Part shown: in pieces, positions 7,654 through 17,114 of the stretch
Layout of the letters: every line of letters begins with the position of its first letter
How positions within the stretch are numbered: the first letter of the stretch is position 1
NCBI RefSeq assembly: GCF_036013745.1
Contig: NZ_CP107880.1
Location: 3,596,001-3,660,000 of the forward strand
DNA length: 64,000 nucleotides
Source: Streptomyces sp. NBC_00483
GTDB lineage: Bacteria > Actinomycetota > Actinomycetes > Streptomycetales > Streptomycetaceae
Reading direction: 5' to 3'
Position numbers and translations under genes: made by a program
Notes under the pieces: generated by a model
What the model was told of the DNA's origin: nothing
The model's input: the letters and a program-made list of their open reading frames with translations, nothing else
Databases searched by the model: none

Positions 7654-8796
7654 TTACGCCGACCGTCCGAAGCCGATGGTCGGGACCGCTCGGCGCAAGG
7701 GCCACGACCGGGACGTGTCCGGGAGGAGGGGGGACATGAAGGCGTAGCGGTCCAGGGCGCAGCGGCTCTGGTGGTCGTTGGAGCGGACCTCCTTCCACCA
7801 GGCCGCGATCTCCGACCAGCCCGGCGCCGACAGGGAGCCGCCGAACTCCTGGACCGAGAGGGCCGCGGTGAGGCCGGCGAAGGCGAGGCGGTCGGCGAGC
7901 GGCCAGCCCGCGAGGGTGCCGGTGACGAAGCCGGCGACGAAGACGTCCCCGGCCCCGGTCGGGTCGAGGGCCTCGACCTCGATGGCCGGGACGGACGCCG
8001 TCTCGCCGGTGCGTCCGTCCACCGCGTACGCGCCCTCCGCGCCGAGCGTCACCACGGCCACCGGCACATGCTCGGTCAGCGCGTGCGCCGCTTCCCGCGG
8101 ACAGGACGTGCAGGTGTAGCGCATCGCCTCCTGCGCGTTCGGCAGGAACGCCTCGCAGTGCCGCAGGCCGGGCAGCGCCGCCAGGTCCCAGCGGCCGGTC
8201 TCGTCCCAGCCCACGTCGGCGAAGATCTGCGTACCGGAGCGCGCGGCCGTCGCGACCCACGGCTCCTCGGCGCCGGGGACGAGCGAGGCGACGGCGGCCC
8301 TGGCGTGCGGCGGACAGTCCGGCGCAAAAGGAAAGGCGGCCCGGAGGGCCTCGGTTGAGGGCGGTGGTGGGAGACGGGAGGGATCGACGGGCGGCGGCTC
8401 GTGCCCGTGGCTCACCATCGTGCGTTCGCCCTCGTACGCCATGGACACGGTGACGGGCGAGTGCCAGCCCGGCACGGTGCGCGCGTAGCTGAGGTCGATG
8501 CCCTCGCCGCGTTCGAGGGCGTCCCAGCAGTACTCGCCGTAGTGGTCGTCGCCGAAGGCCGCGGCGAGCGAGGTGCGCAGGCCGAGCCGCGCGAGCGCCG
8601 TCGCCATGTTCGCGATCCCGCCGGGGCTCGACCCCATGCCGCGCGCCCACGACTCCGTCCCCCGCACGGGCGCGCTGTCGAGGCCGGTGAAGATGATGTC
8701 GAGGAAGACCGTGCCGGTGAGATAGACGTCGTAGGGCGGGTCGGCCGTCGTGCGCAGCGCCGCGAGGGGGTCCGTTCTGGGTCGGTTGGAGGTCAC
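7654..8796 (-). CDS. PfkB/ribokinase-family carbohydrate kinase
   Basis: The product has 380 residues. The family's N-terminal motif is GSSPGGIANMATALARLGL, with AAAFGDDHYGEYCWDALE. The C-terminal ATP/anion-hole motif LDPTGAGDVFVAGFVTG includes the catalytic Asp. It is longer than typical ribokinases because of an inserted segment (EPPPVDPSRLPPPPSTEALRA region) and a C-terminal extension of about 50 residues ending in a basic tail. The sugar or nucleoside substrate cannot be told from sequence. It is divergent from an IclR-type regulator, a common arrangement for catabolic kinases. Confidence 0.85.
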   Translation of the reverse strand: MTSNRPRTDPLAALRTTADPPYDVYLTGTVFLDIIFTGLDSAPVRGTESWARGMGSSPGGIANMATALARLGLRTSLAAAFGDDHYGEYCWDALERGEGIDLSYARTVPGWHSPVTVSMAYEGERTMVSHGHEPPPVDPSRLPPPPSTEALRAAFPFAPDCPPHARAAVASLVPGAEEPWVATAARSGTQIFADVGWDETGRWDLAALPGLRHCEAFLPNAQEAMRYTCTSCPREAAHALTEHVPVAVVTLGAEGAYAVDGRTGETASVPAIEVEALDPTGAGDVFVAGFVTGTLAGWPLADRLAFAGLTAALSVQEFGGSLSAPGWSEIAAWWKEVRSNDHQSRCALDRYAFMSPLLPDTSRSWPLRRAVPTIGFGRSA

Positions 8797-8903
8797 GTCG
8801 CGCTCCCTGCATCGGTACGGATTCGGACAGTGTGCACGACCGGTTCGCGTACCACGGGGGACGACATCAACCTGTCACGAAGCGGCCGGATTACGATCGG
8901 CGC

Positions 8904-9722
8904 ATGGCAGAGAGCAGGGCCGGGCAGCGGCAGGACACCGGGCCGCAGCGCGGCGTGCGCGAGGTGAAGTCGGCTGCCCGCACCGTCGATCTGCTCGACG
9001 TGCTCGCCTCCCGCGGCGACCGGCCCGCCCGCCTCCAGGAGCTCGCCGACGAACTCGCGGTGCCGCGCAGCTCCATGTACGCGCTGCTGCAGACGCTCAT
9101 CGAGCGCGGCTGGGTGCGCACGGACGTGACGGGCTCGCTGTACGGCATCGGCATCCGCGCCCTGCTGACCGGCACCAGCTACCTGGACACCGATCCGTAC
9201 GTGCGCTCCGTGCGCCCGTTCCTCGACGAGGCGTCGGAGGCGCTCGGCGAGACGATCCACCTGGGGCGCCTCGACGGCTTCGACGTCGCGTATCTGGCGA
9301 CCCGCGAGTCGCACGAGTATCTGCGCACGATCAGCCGCGTGGGCCGCCGACTGCCCGCGCACATCGGCGCGCTGGGCAAGGCGCTGCTCGCCGAGCGCCC
9401 GGACGACGAGCTGCCGCCGGGCCCGTACGAGCAGTCCACCAGGCGCACGCACGCCACCCGCGAGGCGCTCGCCGCCGATCTCGCCGCGATCCGCGAGCGC
9501 GGCCACTCGGTCGACCGCGAGGAGGGCGTCGACGGCATCGTCGGCTTCGGCTTCGCGCTGCGCTATGCGGACCCGGCGCACGACGCCATCAGCTGCTCGG
9601 TGCCGGTGGCCCGGCTGACGCCGGAGCACGAGGAGCGGATCGTGGCGGTCATGCGCGAGACCCGCGCGAAGATCGAGGCGACGGCCCACCGGGGGACCTC
9701 CGGCGTCCCCGACTGGCGCTGA
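8904..9722 (+). CDS. IclR-family transcriptional regulator
   Basis: The product has 272 residues. The winged helix-turn-helix (about residues 20-85) contains KSAARTVDLLDVLASRGDRPARLQELADELAVPRSSMYALLQTLIERGWV. The effector domain contains GxTIHLGRLDGFDVAYLATRES, VGRRLPAHIGALGKALLAE and RGHSVDREEGVDGIVGFGFALR, the usual IclR ligand-binding pattern. IclR proteins bind small acids or sugars. The gene starts about 107 bases from the divergent PfkB kinase, so it probably controls that gene and itself. The ATG at 8904 is chosen because the upstream extension has no family similarity. Confidence 0.92.
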   Translation: MAESRAGQRQDTGPQRGVREVKSAARTVDLLDVLASRGDRPARLQELADELAVPRSSMYALLQTLIERGWVRTDVTGSLYGIGIRALLTGTSYLDTDPYVRSVRPFLDEASEALGETIHLGRLDGFDVAYLATRESHEYLRTISRVGRRLPAHIGALGKALLAERPDDELPPGPYEQSTRRTHATREALAADLAAIRERGHSVDREEGVDGIVGFGFALRYADPAHDAISCSVPVARLTPEHEERIVAVMRETRAKIEATAHRGTSGVPDWR

Positions 9723-9784
9723 GCGGCACCACCGCACCGCACAAATCGCCTCTTCTGCCCGGCCGAACCACCCCCAAACCAAAT

Positions 9785-9800
9785 GTGTCACGCGTCACAC
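9785..9800. promoter_or_regulatory. Crp-like palindrome upstream of the MFS permease
   Basis: GTGTCACGCGTCACAC is a 16-bp inverted repeat with one mismatched pair. It fits the pattern GTG-N6-GNCAC that I recall as the Streptomyces Crp consensus. It sits about 170 bases before the permease start. The binding protein is an inference. Confidence 0.4.
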
Positions 9801-9965
9801 GGCCCCGGCTTTCGTGCACCCCCCATGGACTTGATACAAATTGGCCGCGCCCCCGTCCCCGGTTCGGTCCCGTTCGCAAAGACGTCGCGCTCCCAACTCC
9901 CCTGCCTTAGCACCCCCTTGCCCAAAACAGCGTCCAAGGCAAGAGGCCCGTCCTCAGGAACGCCC

Positions 9966-11351
9966 GTGTCCCGCCGCCCCGCCCGGCCCGCGCTCATCGC
10001 CCTCTTCACGGCCGGCTATCTCGCCGCCTATCTCCTGCCCACCATCGTCGGCAGAGTCGCCGACAGCCTGCGGCTCTCCCCCACCCAGGCCGGTCTCATC
10101 GGCAGTGCGCTGCTGCTGAGTTCGGCCGCCGCGGGCCTCACGCTCGCGGCCCGCGTCGAACGGGTCGGCGCCCGCCGCGCCGCCCGGACCGGACTGCTCC
10201 TCGCCGTCGTCGGATACGGCACCGCCGCCCTCGCCACCACCACACCGATACTCGTCGCGGGTGCGATGGTCGGCGGCTTCGGCTCGGGTACGGCGACGGC
10301 CGTCGCGGCCACCGGGATCGCCGCGCAGAAGGACCCGCACCGCGCCTCCACACTCGGCCTGCTGAGCGTCTCCGCGCTCGCGTGCGCCCTCTACCTGACC
10401 ATTCCGCGGATCAGCGAGGGCAGCTTCCTGCCGTTCGCGGCGCTCGCCGCCACCGCGCTCGCCGTGTGGCCCGCCACCCGCGGCCTCGCGGACCCTGCCA
10501 CCCCGGACAACTGCGCGGCCCCTGCCCCCAACTCACCGCTCCCCCACGCCCGTTCGGGCCTGCTGCTCGCGGTGACCCTGGTGTGCTGGTCGATGGCGCA
10601 GAACGCGCTCTGGGGTGTCAGCAGCCGCATCGGCACCGAACAGGCGGGCCTGTCCGAGGTCGCGGTCGGCTCGGTCTTCGCGGTGGCGCTCGGCGTCGGG
10701 CTGCTCGGCGTGATCGGCGCGGGCGCGGTCGGCGTCCGCCTGGGCCGCGCGCTGCCCATCGGCGCGGGCACGGCGGCGATCGCCTGCTGCGTCCTGCTCA
10801 GCGCCCGCGCGGACGGCCTCGCGTCCTTCGCCTCGGGCGAGATCGCCTGGAACACCCTCTACCCGGTGGTCCTGTCGTACGTCCTCGGCCTCGCCGCCTC
10901 GCTCGACCCGCGCGGCCGCTGGGCGGTCCTCATCGGCTCGGCGTCCTCGCTCGGCACGGCCCTCGGCCCGCTGGCCGGCAGCCTCCTGGCCCAGTCGGTG
11001 GGCTTCCCCGTGATGGGCGCGGCGCTCGCCGTCGCGCTGCTGCTGCTCGCGGTGCCGCTGACCGCGGTGACCCTGCACACCGGTGGCCGCCCGCTGTTCG
11101 CGGGAGCGGCAAGGCGCCACAGCGGTGCCCCGGTCGGCGCGATCGTGCCGCCGTCGGGTGTGCTGGAGCAGCCGGTGGTCGAGCTGTTCGACATCGAGGT
11201 GCCCACGGTCGAGGCGCCCGCGTTCACGACGTTCACCGCGGTGGGCCCCGACGGCGTGGAGCCGGAGCCCCAGCCGTCGGTGCAGGACCTCCGGCCGTCG
11301 GTTCAGCCGGAGATGTCGTCCAGCTCGTACGCCTCGACCTCGGCGATGTAA
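9966..11351 (+). CDS. MFS transporter of unknown substrate
   Basis: This 461-residue protein has about 12 hydrophobic segments and an acidic, Glu/Pro-rich C-terminal tail of about 60 residues that ends in SSSSYASTSAM. The first helix reads ALIALFTAGYLAAYLLPTIVG, and the second half begins LLLAVTLVCWSMAQNALWGV. No strong subfamily motif lets me name a substrate. The GTG at 9966 is chosen because AGGAA lies 6 nt upstream. The last 49 bases overlap, tail to tail, the 3' end of the convergent deaminase gene. Confidence 0.8.
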   Translation: MSRRPARPALIALFTAGYLAAYLLPTIVGRVADSLRLSPTQAGLIGSALLLSSAAAGLTLAARVERVGARRAARTGLLLAVVGYGTAALATTTPILVAGAMVGGFGSGTATAVAATGIAAQKDPHRASTLGLLSVSALACALYLTIPRISEGSFLPFAALAATALAVWPATRGLADPATPDNCAAPAPNSPLPHARSGLLLAVTLVCWSMAQNALWGVSSRIGTEQAGLSEVAVGSVFAVALGVGLLGVIGAGAVGVRLGRALPIGAGTAAIACCVLLSARADGLASFASGEIAWNTLYPVVLSYVLGLAASLDPRGRWAVLIGSASSLGTALGPLAGSLLAQSVGFPVMGAALAVALLLLAVPLTAVTLHTGGRPLFAGAARRHSGAPVGAIVPPSGVLEQPVVELFDIEVPTVEAPAFTTFTAVGPDGVEPEPQPSVQDLRPSVQPEMSSSSYASTSAM

Positions 11352-12334
11352 CGCGCCCGACGCGCCTCGTCCTCCGCGCTGCCGTCGAGGAACGACGCCA
11401 CGAACGAGTTGCGGGCCAGTTCCCGCACTCGGTCGTGGTCGAGGGCGAGCGCCTCGTGGACGGCGTGGAAGGTGTCGCCGACGTAGCCGCCGAAGTAGGA
11501 CGGGTCGTCGGAGTTGACCGTGCACAGCAGGCCCGCGTCCATCATCTTGGCCAGCGGGTGGTCCTCCAGCATGTCGATGGTGCGCAGCCGCACGTTCGAC
11601 AGCGGGCACAGCGTGAGCGGGATCCGGTCCCGTACGAGGCGGTTCACCAGTTCCGGGTCCTCCAGGGACCGCAGCCCGTGGTCGACGCGCTCGACGCCGA
11701 GGATGTCCAGGGCCTCCCACACGTACGACGGGTCGCCCTCCTCGCCCGCGTGCGCGACCTTGCGCAGGCCGAGTTCGCCCGCGGCCTCGTACACGTCACG
11801 GAACTTGGACGCGGGGTTGCCGACCTCCGCGGAGTCGAGCCCGACGCCGACGATGCGGTCCAGGTACGGCTTCGCGGCCTCCAGGGTCTCCATCGCCGAC
11901 TCGGCGGACTGGTCGCGCAGGAAGCAGAGGATCAGCTTGGTGGAGATCCCGTGCCGCTCCTCGCTGCGCGCGAGCGCCCGGTGCAGCCCCTCGACGACGG
12001 TGCCCATCTCCACGCCCCGCGCCGCGTGCGCCTGCGGGTCGAAGAAGATCTCGGCGTGCCGCACGCCCTGCTCGGCGGCGCGCGCGAGATAGGCGTCTGC
12101 GAGCGCCTCGAAGTCGCCCTCGGTGACAAGGACGGCCATCAGCGAGTAGTAGAGATCGAGGAAGGACTGCAGGTCGGCGAAGAGATACGCCTTCCGCAGC
12201 TCCTCGGTGTCGGCGTACGGCAGCGCGATGCCGTTGCGGGCGGCGAGTTCGAAGGCCAGCTCGGGTTCGAGGGTGCCTTCGATGTGCAGGTGAAGCTCTG
12301 CTTTGGGGATGCGTGCGAGTGGTGCGAGGGACAT
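11303..12334 (-). CDS. Adenosine/adenine deaminase family protein
   Basis: The product has 343 residues. Zinc and catalytic motifs are complete: HLHIEG (N-terminal metal ligands), HAGEEGD (His and catalytic Glu), RVDHGLRS, and SDDPSYFG. The blocks PLTLCPLSNVRLR and CTVNSDDPSYFGGYV resemble the adenine-deaminase branch (yeast Aah1 type) more than classical adenosine deaminases, which read SLNTDDP here. Either substrate places it in purine salvage. It lies just downstream of rnz in the same direction, and its 3' end overlaps the convergent permease by 49 bases. Confidence 0.85.
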   Translation of the reverse strand: MSLAPLARIPKAELHLHIEGTLEPELAFELAARNGIALPYADTEELRKAYLFADLQSFLDLYYSLMAVLVTEGDFEALADAYLARAAEQGVRHAEIFFDPQAHAARGVEMGTVVEGLHRALARSEERHGISTKLILCFLRDQSAESAMETLEAAKPYLDRIVGVGLDSAEVGNPASKFRDVYEAAGELGLRKVAHAGEEGDPSYVWEALDILGVERVDHGLRSLEDPELVNRLVRDRIPLTLCPLSNVRLRTIDMLEDHPLAKMMDAGLLCTVNSDDPSYFGGYVGDTFHAVHEALALDHDRVRELARNSFVASFLDGSAEDEARRARYIAEVEAYELDDISG

Positions 12335-12367
12335 CCGACCATCGTACGCAGGGCCGGATGCCTTGGC

Positions 12368-13276
12368 TCAGCGACGCTTCGGTACGGGGACGCGGTCCAG
12401 GTCGCGGGCGACCGTCAGCTCCCCGTCGAACCCGGTGGCGCGGGCCTGCCGCGCGAACTCCACCGGGTCGGTGTAGCGCTGGCTGAAGTGGGTGAGGACG
12501 AGGTGCCGCACACCGGCGTCCCGGGCGACGCGGGCGGCCTGCCCCGCAGTCAAGTGCCCGTGATCGCCGGCGAGTTGATGATCCTCGTCGAGAAAGGTCG
12601 ACTCGATGACGAGCAGATCGCAGCCCTCGGCGAGCGCCTCCACGCCCTCGCACAGCCGGGTGTCCATCACGAACGCGACGCGCTGCCCGCGCCGCACCTC
12701 GCTCACCTCGTCGAGCGTGACGCCCCGCAGGACGCCCTCCTTCTGCAACCGCCCGACGTCGGGCCCCTTGATGCCGTGCGCGGCGAGCCGCTCGGGCAGC
12801 ATGCGGCGCCCGTCGGGCTCGACGAGGCGGTAGCCGTACGCCTCGACGGGATGCGAAAGGCGACGGGCTTCGAGGCGGTACGCGGGGGTGTCCGCGAGCA
12901 CCGCGCCCTCCCCGGCCACCGGCTCCTCCGCGATGTCGACGGTCTCCCGGTACGCGGTGGAGTACCGCAGCCGGTCGAAGAACCGCTGCCCGGACGCCGG
13001 GTAGTGCGCGGTCACCGGGTGCGGCACCCGGTCGAGGTTGATCCGCTGGATGACGCCCGCGAGGCCGAGGGAGTGGTCGCCGTGGAAGTGCGTGACACAG
13101 ATCCGATTGAGGTCGTGCGCGGCCACGCCGGCGCGCAGCATCTGCCGCTGGGTGCCCTCGCCGGGATCGAAGAGGATGCCCTCGCTGTCCCAGCGAAGCA
13201 GGTAGCCGTTGTGGTTGCGCTGCCGGGTCGGCACCTGGCTGGCGGTGCCGAGCACGACGAATTCCCTTACGGACAT
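12368..13276 (-). CDS. rnz: Ribonuclease Z
   Basis: The product has 302 residues. The start [29 protein letters not shown] is typical of RNase Z. The metallo-beta-lactamase signature [13 protein letters not shown] and the later [29 protein letters not shown] and HFSQRY blocks supply the metal ligands. It cleaves tRNA precursors after the discriminator base. The ATG at 13276 is chosen from homology. It is followed closely by the deaminase gene and lies 22 bases after the HIT gene, so the three are likely cotranscribed. Confidence 0.93.
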   Translation of the reverse strand: MSVREFVVLGTASQVPTRQRNHNGYLLRWDSEGILFDPGEGTQRQMLRAGVAAHDLNRICVTHFHGDHSLGLAGVIQRINLDRVPHPVTAHYPASGQRFFDRLRYSTAYRETVDIAEEPVAGEGAVLADTPAYRLEARRLSHPVEAYGYRLVEPDGRRMLPERLAAHGIKGPDVGRLQKEGVLRGVTLDEVSEVRRGQRVAFVMDTRLCEGVEALAEGCDLLVIESTFLDEDHQLAGDHGHLTAGQAARVARDAGVRHLVLTHFSQRYTDPVEFARQARATGFDGELTVARDLDRVPVPKRR

Positions 13277-13298
13277 GGGGCGTTGGACCCTGCCGCCG

Positions 13299-13637
13299 CT
13301 ATCCGGGGGGCCACTGCAGGCCGCGGCCGCCGAGGACGTGGGCGTGCGCGTGGAAGACGGTCTGGCCCGCGCCGCTGCCGGTGTTGAACACGATCCGGTA
13401 GCTGTCCAGCTTCTCTTCCTTGGCGACCTCGCCGGCCTCGCGCAGCACGTCCGCGGCGATGGCCGGTTCGGCGGCGGCGAGGGAGGCGGCGTCGGTGTAG
13501 TGAAGCCGCGGGATGACCAGGACGTGGGTGGGCGCCTGGGGGTTGATGTCCCGGAACGCGACGGTGGACTCCGTCTCGCGGACCAGTGTGGCGGGGACGT
13601 CCCCCGCGACAATCTTGCAGAACAGGCAGTCGTCCAT
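13299..13637 (-). CDS. HIT-family nucleotide hydrolase (HinT type)
   Basis: The product has 112 residues. It begins [18 protein letters not shown] and ends with the histidine triad HAHAHVLGG preceded by [12 protein letters not shown]. Bacterial HinT proteins hydrolyse adenosine phosphoramidates and related nucleotide conjugates. The early Cys pair (C-x2-C) is common in actinobacterial members. It is the first gene of the HIT-rnz-deaminase run, and a composite repeat lies directly upstream. Confidence 0.92.
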   Translation of the reverse strand: MDDCLFCKIVAGDVPATLVRETESTVAFRDINPQAPTHVLVIPRLHYTDAASLAAAEPAIAADVLREAGEVAKEEKLDSYRIVFNTGSGAGQTVFHAHAHVLGGRGLQWPPG

Positions 13638-13707
13638 GTGGGTCCCCTCAGCGGTGGTCGTCGGTATGGCCGCATCGTATCGATCAGTCCCACGGGGTGG
13701 CGCCCAC

Positions 13708-13871
13708 GGGGCTCCGCCCCGGACCCCGCTGCTCAATCGCCGCAGGGGCTTAAATTGCCCACCCCCGCCGCCTGGGGCGCATCGGGTGGCTGCCGCCCCC
13801 GCCTTGGGCAATCTGCCGCCTTGGGCGGCAGGGTGGGCAAGGCGGCCCCCGGTGCCGCGCAACGAGAACCA
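13708..13871. repeat. Composite intergenic repeat, copy A
   Basis: The element consists of GGGGCTCCGCCCCGGACCCC plus TGCTCAATCGCCGCAGGGGCT (13708-13751), then AATTGCCCACCC, then a second block CTTGGGCAATCTGCCGCC with GGCAGGGTGGGCAAGGCGGC and GGTGCCGCGCA (13803-13871). Nearly the same two blocks recur at 19860-19916 and 20146-20206. The first block is a self-complementary GC-rich hairpin of a kind spread through Streptomyces intergenic regions. It fills the gap between the protease and HIT genes. Confidence 0.75.
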
Positions 13872-13883
13872 GGGGCCCCGCCG

Positions 13884-16800
13884 CTACTCCCCCGAAACCC
13901 GCGGCAGCGTGGGCGCGGCCTTCGCCGGGTTCTCGACCAGCGCGGCCAGCGCGATGCGGATCGCCTCGTCCAACTGCGGGTCACGCCCCGCCGCCGCGTC
14001 CTGCGGGGCCATCACCACCTCCACGTCAGGGTCCACCCCGTGGTTCTCCAGACCCCACCCGTAACCCTCCATCCACGTCGCATACTTCGGCTGCGTGACC
14101 AACGTCCCGTCCACCAACCGGTACCGGCTGTCGATGCCGATGACGCCGCCCCAGGTACGTACACCCACGACGGGCCCGATACCGAGCGCCTTGATCGCCG
14201 CGTTGACGATGTCACCGTCCGAGCCGGAGAACTCGTTGGCCACCGCCACGACAGGACCGCGCGGCGCGTCCATCGGATACGTGAAGGGGCGACTGCCCCG
14301 CGGCACGTCCCAGCCCACGACGCGCCGCGCCAACTTCTCCACGACGAGCTGCGACGTGTGCCCGCCCCGGTTCTCCCGGACGTCCACGACAAGCCCCTCC
14401 CGCGCCACCTCCACGCTCAGGTCCCGGTGGATCTGGGCCCAGCCCGGCGCCTGCATGTCCGGGACGTGGAGGTAGCCGAGCCGCCCACCCGACTGCTCGT
14501 GGACGTACGCCCGGCGATCGGCCACCCACGCGTGGTACCGCAGCGGTTCCTCGTCGTCGAGCGGCACGACGATCACGTGCCGCGGATCGCCGCCACCGGC
14601 CGGCGAGACCGTCAGCTCGACCGGCTTGTCGGCGGTGCCGACCAGCAGCGGCGCGGGCCCGGTCACCGGATCGACCGGCCGCCCGCCCACCGCCACGATC
14701 GCGTCCCCGGCGCGCACCGCGACACCGGGCGCGGTGAGCGGGGAACGGGCGCGCGGGTCGGACGTCTCGGAGGGCAGCACCCGGTCGACGACCCAACTGC
14801 CGTCCTCATGACGGGAGATGTCGGCGCCGAGCAGCCCCTGTCGGCGCGCGGAGGTCCACCGCCCGCCCCTCGGGATCACATACGCGTGCGAGGTCCCGAG
14901 CTCACCCTGCACCTCCCACAGCAGGTCGACCAGGTCGTCGTGCGTGGCGAGCCGGTCGAGCACCGGCCGGTACCGCTCCAACACCCCGTCCCAGTCCACC
15001 CCGTTCATGTCGGCGCGCCAGAAGTTGTCCCGCATGAGGCGCCCGGCCTCGTCGTACATCTGCCGCCACTCGGCCGCCGGGTCGACGATCTGGCTGACCC
15101 GGGACAGGTCGACGGTGATGTTCGTGTCGCTGTCGTCGTCGTGCGCGGGCCGCCGGTCGCTGGGGACCACCTTCAGGACCTCGCCGGTCCACAGCAGCAC
15201 CCGCTTGCCGTCGCCCGTGACCTCGAAGTGGTCGGCGTCGGCGCCGATCTCCTCGATGCGCTGCTGGGCCAGGTCGTAGCGCTCCAGGCGGTTCTTGGGC
15301 TCCGGCGCGTCGAGACCGGCCCGGGAGTCGCCGAGCACGCCGCGCACCGGGTGCCGCAGCCACAGCACGCCGTCCTTGGCAGTCCGCAGCCTGGAGTAGC
15401 GCGCGGCCTCCACCGGGAACGGCACGATGCGGTCGAGCAGGCCCTCCAGGTCGACCCGGGTCGCGGGCGCGCCCTCGCTGTCGGGCGTCTCGTCCTTGTC
15501 GGGAGTGTCGAAGGCCCGGCCGTGCCGCTGCGGCCCGAACGGGGACGGGGTCGTCGCGGCCAGCGTGATCAGGTGCGGCCGCGAGCCGCTGACGAACGCG
15601 AGGTCGAAGGCGTGCTCGTCGTAGACCGGGTCGAAGGAGCGCGCCGACAGGAACGCCAGGTGCTTGCCGTCGAGCGTGAACGCGGGCGCGTAGTCCCGGA
15701 AGCGCAGCGGGGTCGCCTCGCTGACGGACAGGTCGGTGGCGTTGGCGAGCTTGAGCTGGCGCAGGTCGTGCGGGCCGGGGTGCGACCAGGCGAGCCACGC
15801 CGAGTCCGGGGAGAACGCGAGCCCCGTGGCGTTCCCGTCCTCGCTGCGGTCCACCTCCCGTACGTCGCCGCTGTCCCGCTCGACGAGCAGTACCCGGCCG
15901 TCGTGCGAGGCGACGGCGACCCGGCCGCCGTCCGGCGCCACCGTCAGGGCGAGCACCCGGCCGAGCCGGCCCGCGCCGAGCCTGCGCGGCGTGGCGCCCG
16001 GCGCGGCCCCGGTGGCGGGCGCGAACTCCAGGGCGTCGTCGCCCTCGGCGTCCGTCACCCACACGACGTGTTCCTCGCCGTCCACGCGGAAGGTGTGCGG
16101 GAGCCGGGCGCGTACGCCCGGTTCGGCGGCGAGCGCGCGGGCGGGGCCCGCACGGTGGGTCACCCAGTGCACGGCGCCGCGTACGTTCACGGCGCTGCCG
16201 CGACCGGTGTGGTCGGGGGACGCGGCGCCGAACCAGTTCGCGGCGTCGACGGGCCGCGGCTGCAGATCGACGCGCTGGCCGCCGAGGCGGATGTCGAGCC
16301 GGCGCGCCTCCACGCCCTCGTCGAGCCCCTCGACGGCCCACAGTTCACCGGCGCTCGCGTAGACGACCCGCTCGCCGTCGGTGGCGGCGTGCCGCGCGTA
16401 GAAGCCGTCAAGGCCGCTGTGCCGCCGCAGTTCGGTCCCGTCGGAGAGGGAGGAGTAGAGCGCGCCGACGCCCTCGTGGTCGGAGAGGAACGCGACCCGG
16501 TCCCCCACCCACATGGGGCACTCGATGTTCCCGTCGAGCTCGGCGTGCAGCCGTACGAAGTCCCCTGCCCCGCCCTCGCCCGCGGCAGCCCGGTCGATCC
16601 ACAACTTGCCCGCCGTGCCGCCCCGGTACCGCTTCCACCACGCGGCCTCCCGCCCCATCGGCGCGGACAGCAGCAGCACCTGGGTCCCGGGCCCGAACGC
16701 GACGCCGCCCACGGGCCCGTACGGCAGGGTCTCGGCGGGTCCGCCGTCCAGCGGCACGGCCCGCGCCCAGCTGCGGCGCAGCGAGGCCTGGCCGTGCGTG

Positions 16801-17114
16801 GTGGTGGCGAGGACCCGCCCGTCGGGCGTCCAGCCGCGCACGCTGGTCGTCCAACTCCCCCAGTGCGTCAGGCGCTTGGCGGGCCCGCCGGCCACCGGGG
16901 CGATGTGCACCTCCGGCGCTCCGTCGCGGCGCGAGGTCCAGGCGACCGTCTCGCCGTCCGGGGAGAGCCGGGGGTTGCCGACGGGCATGTTGTCGGCGCT
17001 GACCCGCCAGGCGCGGCCGCCGTCGAGGGGCGCGGCCCACACGTCGTCCTCGGCGGTGAAGACCACCAACTCGCCGTGCAGGTGCGGGAACCGGAGGTAC
17101 GCAGGAGTCGTCAC
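13884..17114 (-). CDS. Tricorn-type S41 peptidase
   Basis: The product has 1076 residues, the full length of tricorn protease. The N-terminal 650 residues form beta-propeller repeats of the LSPDGETVAWTS, APDGGRVAVASHDG and FSPDSAWLAWSH kind. After the C1 helical domain (VSQIVDPAAEWRQMYDEAGRLMRDNFW) come a PDZ part (APGVAVRAGDAIVAVGGRPV) and the C2 catalytic domain. The expected catalytic residues are visible: His in ELGTSHAY, Ser in NEFSGSDGD, and Glu in LENHGVDPD. It is predicted cytosolic and processive, trimming oligopeptides. The GTG start at 17114 gives the family's beginning TTPAYLRFPHLHG. Confidence 0.93.
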   Translation of the reverse strand: MTTPAYLRFPHLHGELVVFTAEDDVWAAPLDGGRAWRVSADNMPVGNPRLSPDGETVAWTSRRDGAPEVHIAPVAGGPAKRLTHWGSWTTSVRGWTPDGRVLATTTHGQASLRRSWARAVPLDGGPAETLPYGPVGGVAFGPGTQVLLLSAPMGREAAWWKRYRGGTAGKLWIDRAAAGEGGAGDFVRLHAELDGNIECPMWVGDRVAFLSDHEGVGALYSSLSDGTELRRHSGLDGFYARHAATDGERVVYASAGELWAVEGLDEGVEARRLDIRLGGQRVDLQPRPVDAANWFGAASPDHTGRGSAVNVRGAVHWVTHRAGPARALAAEPGVRARLPHTFRVDGEEHVVWVTDAEGDDALEFAPATGAAPGATPRRLGAGRLGRVLALTVAPDGGRVAVASHDGRVLLVERDSGDVREVDRSEDGNATGLAFSPDSAWLAWSHPGPHDLRQLKLANATDLSVSEATPLRFRDYAPAFTLDGKHLAFLSARSFDPVYDEHAFDLAFVSGSRPHLITLAATTPSPFGPQRHGRAFDTPDKDETPDSEGAPATRVDLEGLLDRIVPFPVEAARYSRLRTAKDGVLWLRHPVRGVLGDSRAGLDAPEPKNRLERYDLAQQRIEEIGADADHFEVTGDGKRVLLWTGEVLKVVPSDRRPAHDDDSDTNITVDLSRVSQIVDPAAEWRQMYDEAGRLMRDNFWRADMNGVDWDGVLERYRPVLDRLATHDDLVDLLWEVQGELGTSHAYVIPRGGRWTSARRQGLLGADISRHEDGSWVVDRVLPSETSDPRARSPLTAPGVAVRAGDAIVAVGGRPVDPVTGPAPLLVGTADKPVELTVSPAGGGDPRHVIVVPLDDEEPLRYHAWVADRRAYVHEQSGGRLGYLHVPDMQAPGWAQIHRDLSVEVAREGLVVDVRENRGGHTSQLVVEKLARRVVGWDVPRGSRPFTYPMDAPRGPVVAVANEFSGSDGDIVNAAIKALGIGPVVGVRTWGGVIGIDSRYRLVDGTLVTQPKYATWMEGYGWGLENHGVDPDVEVVMAPQDAAAGRDPQLDEAIRIALAALVENPAKAAPTLPRVSGE

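Noticed and set aside
9785..9800. Rex operator
   Set aside because: The Rex pattern TGTGAACGCGTTCACA has the same ACGCGT centre, but the flanking bases are shifted; the site fits a Crp-type pattern better.
10382..13387. Open frame of 1001 codons over the permease, deaminase and rnz genes
   Set aside because: It crosses three well-supported genes and has no protein-like motif.
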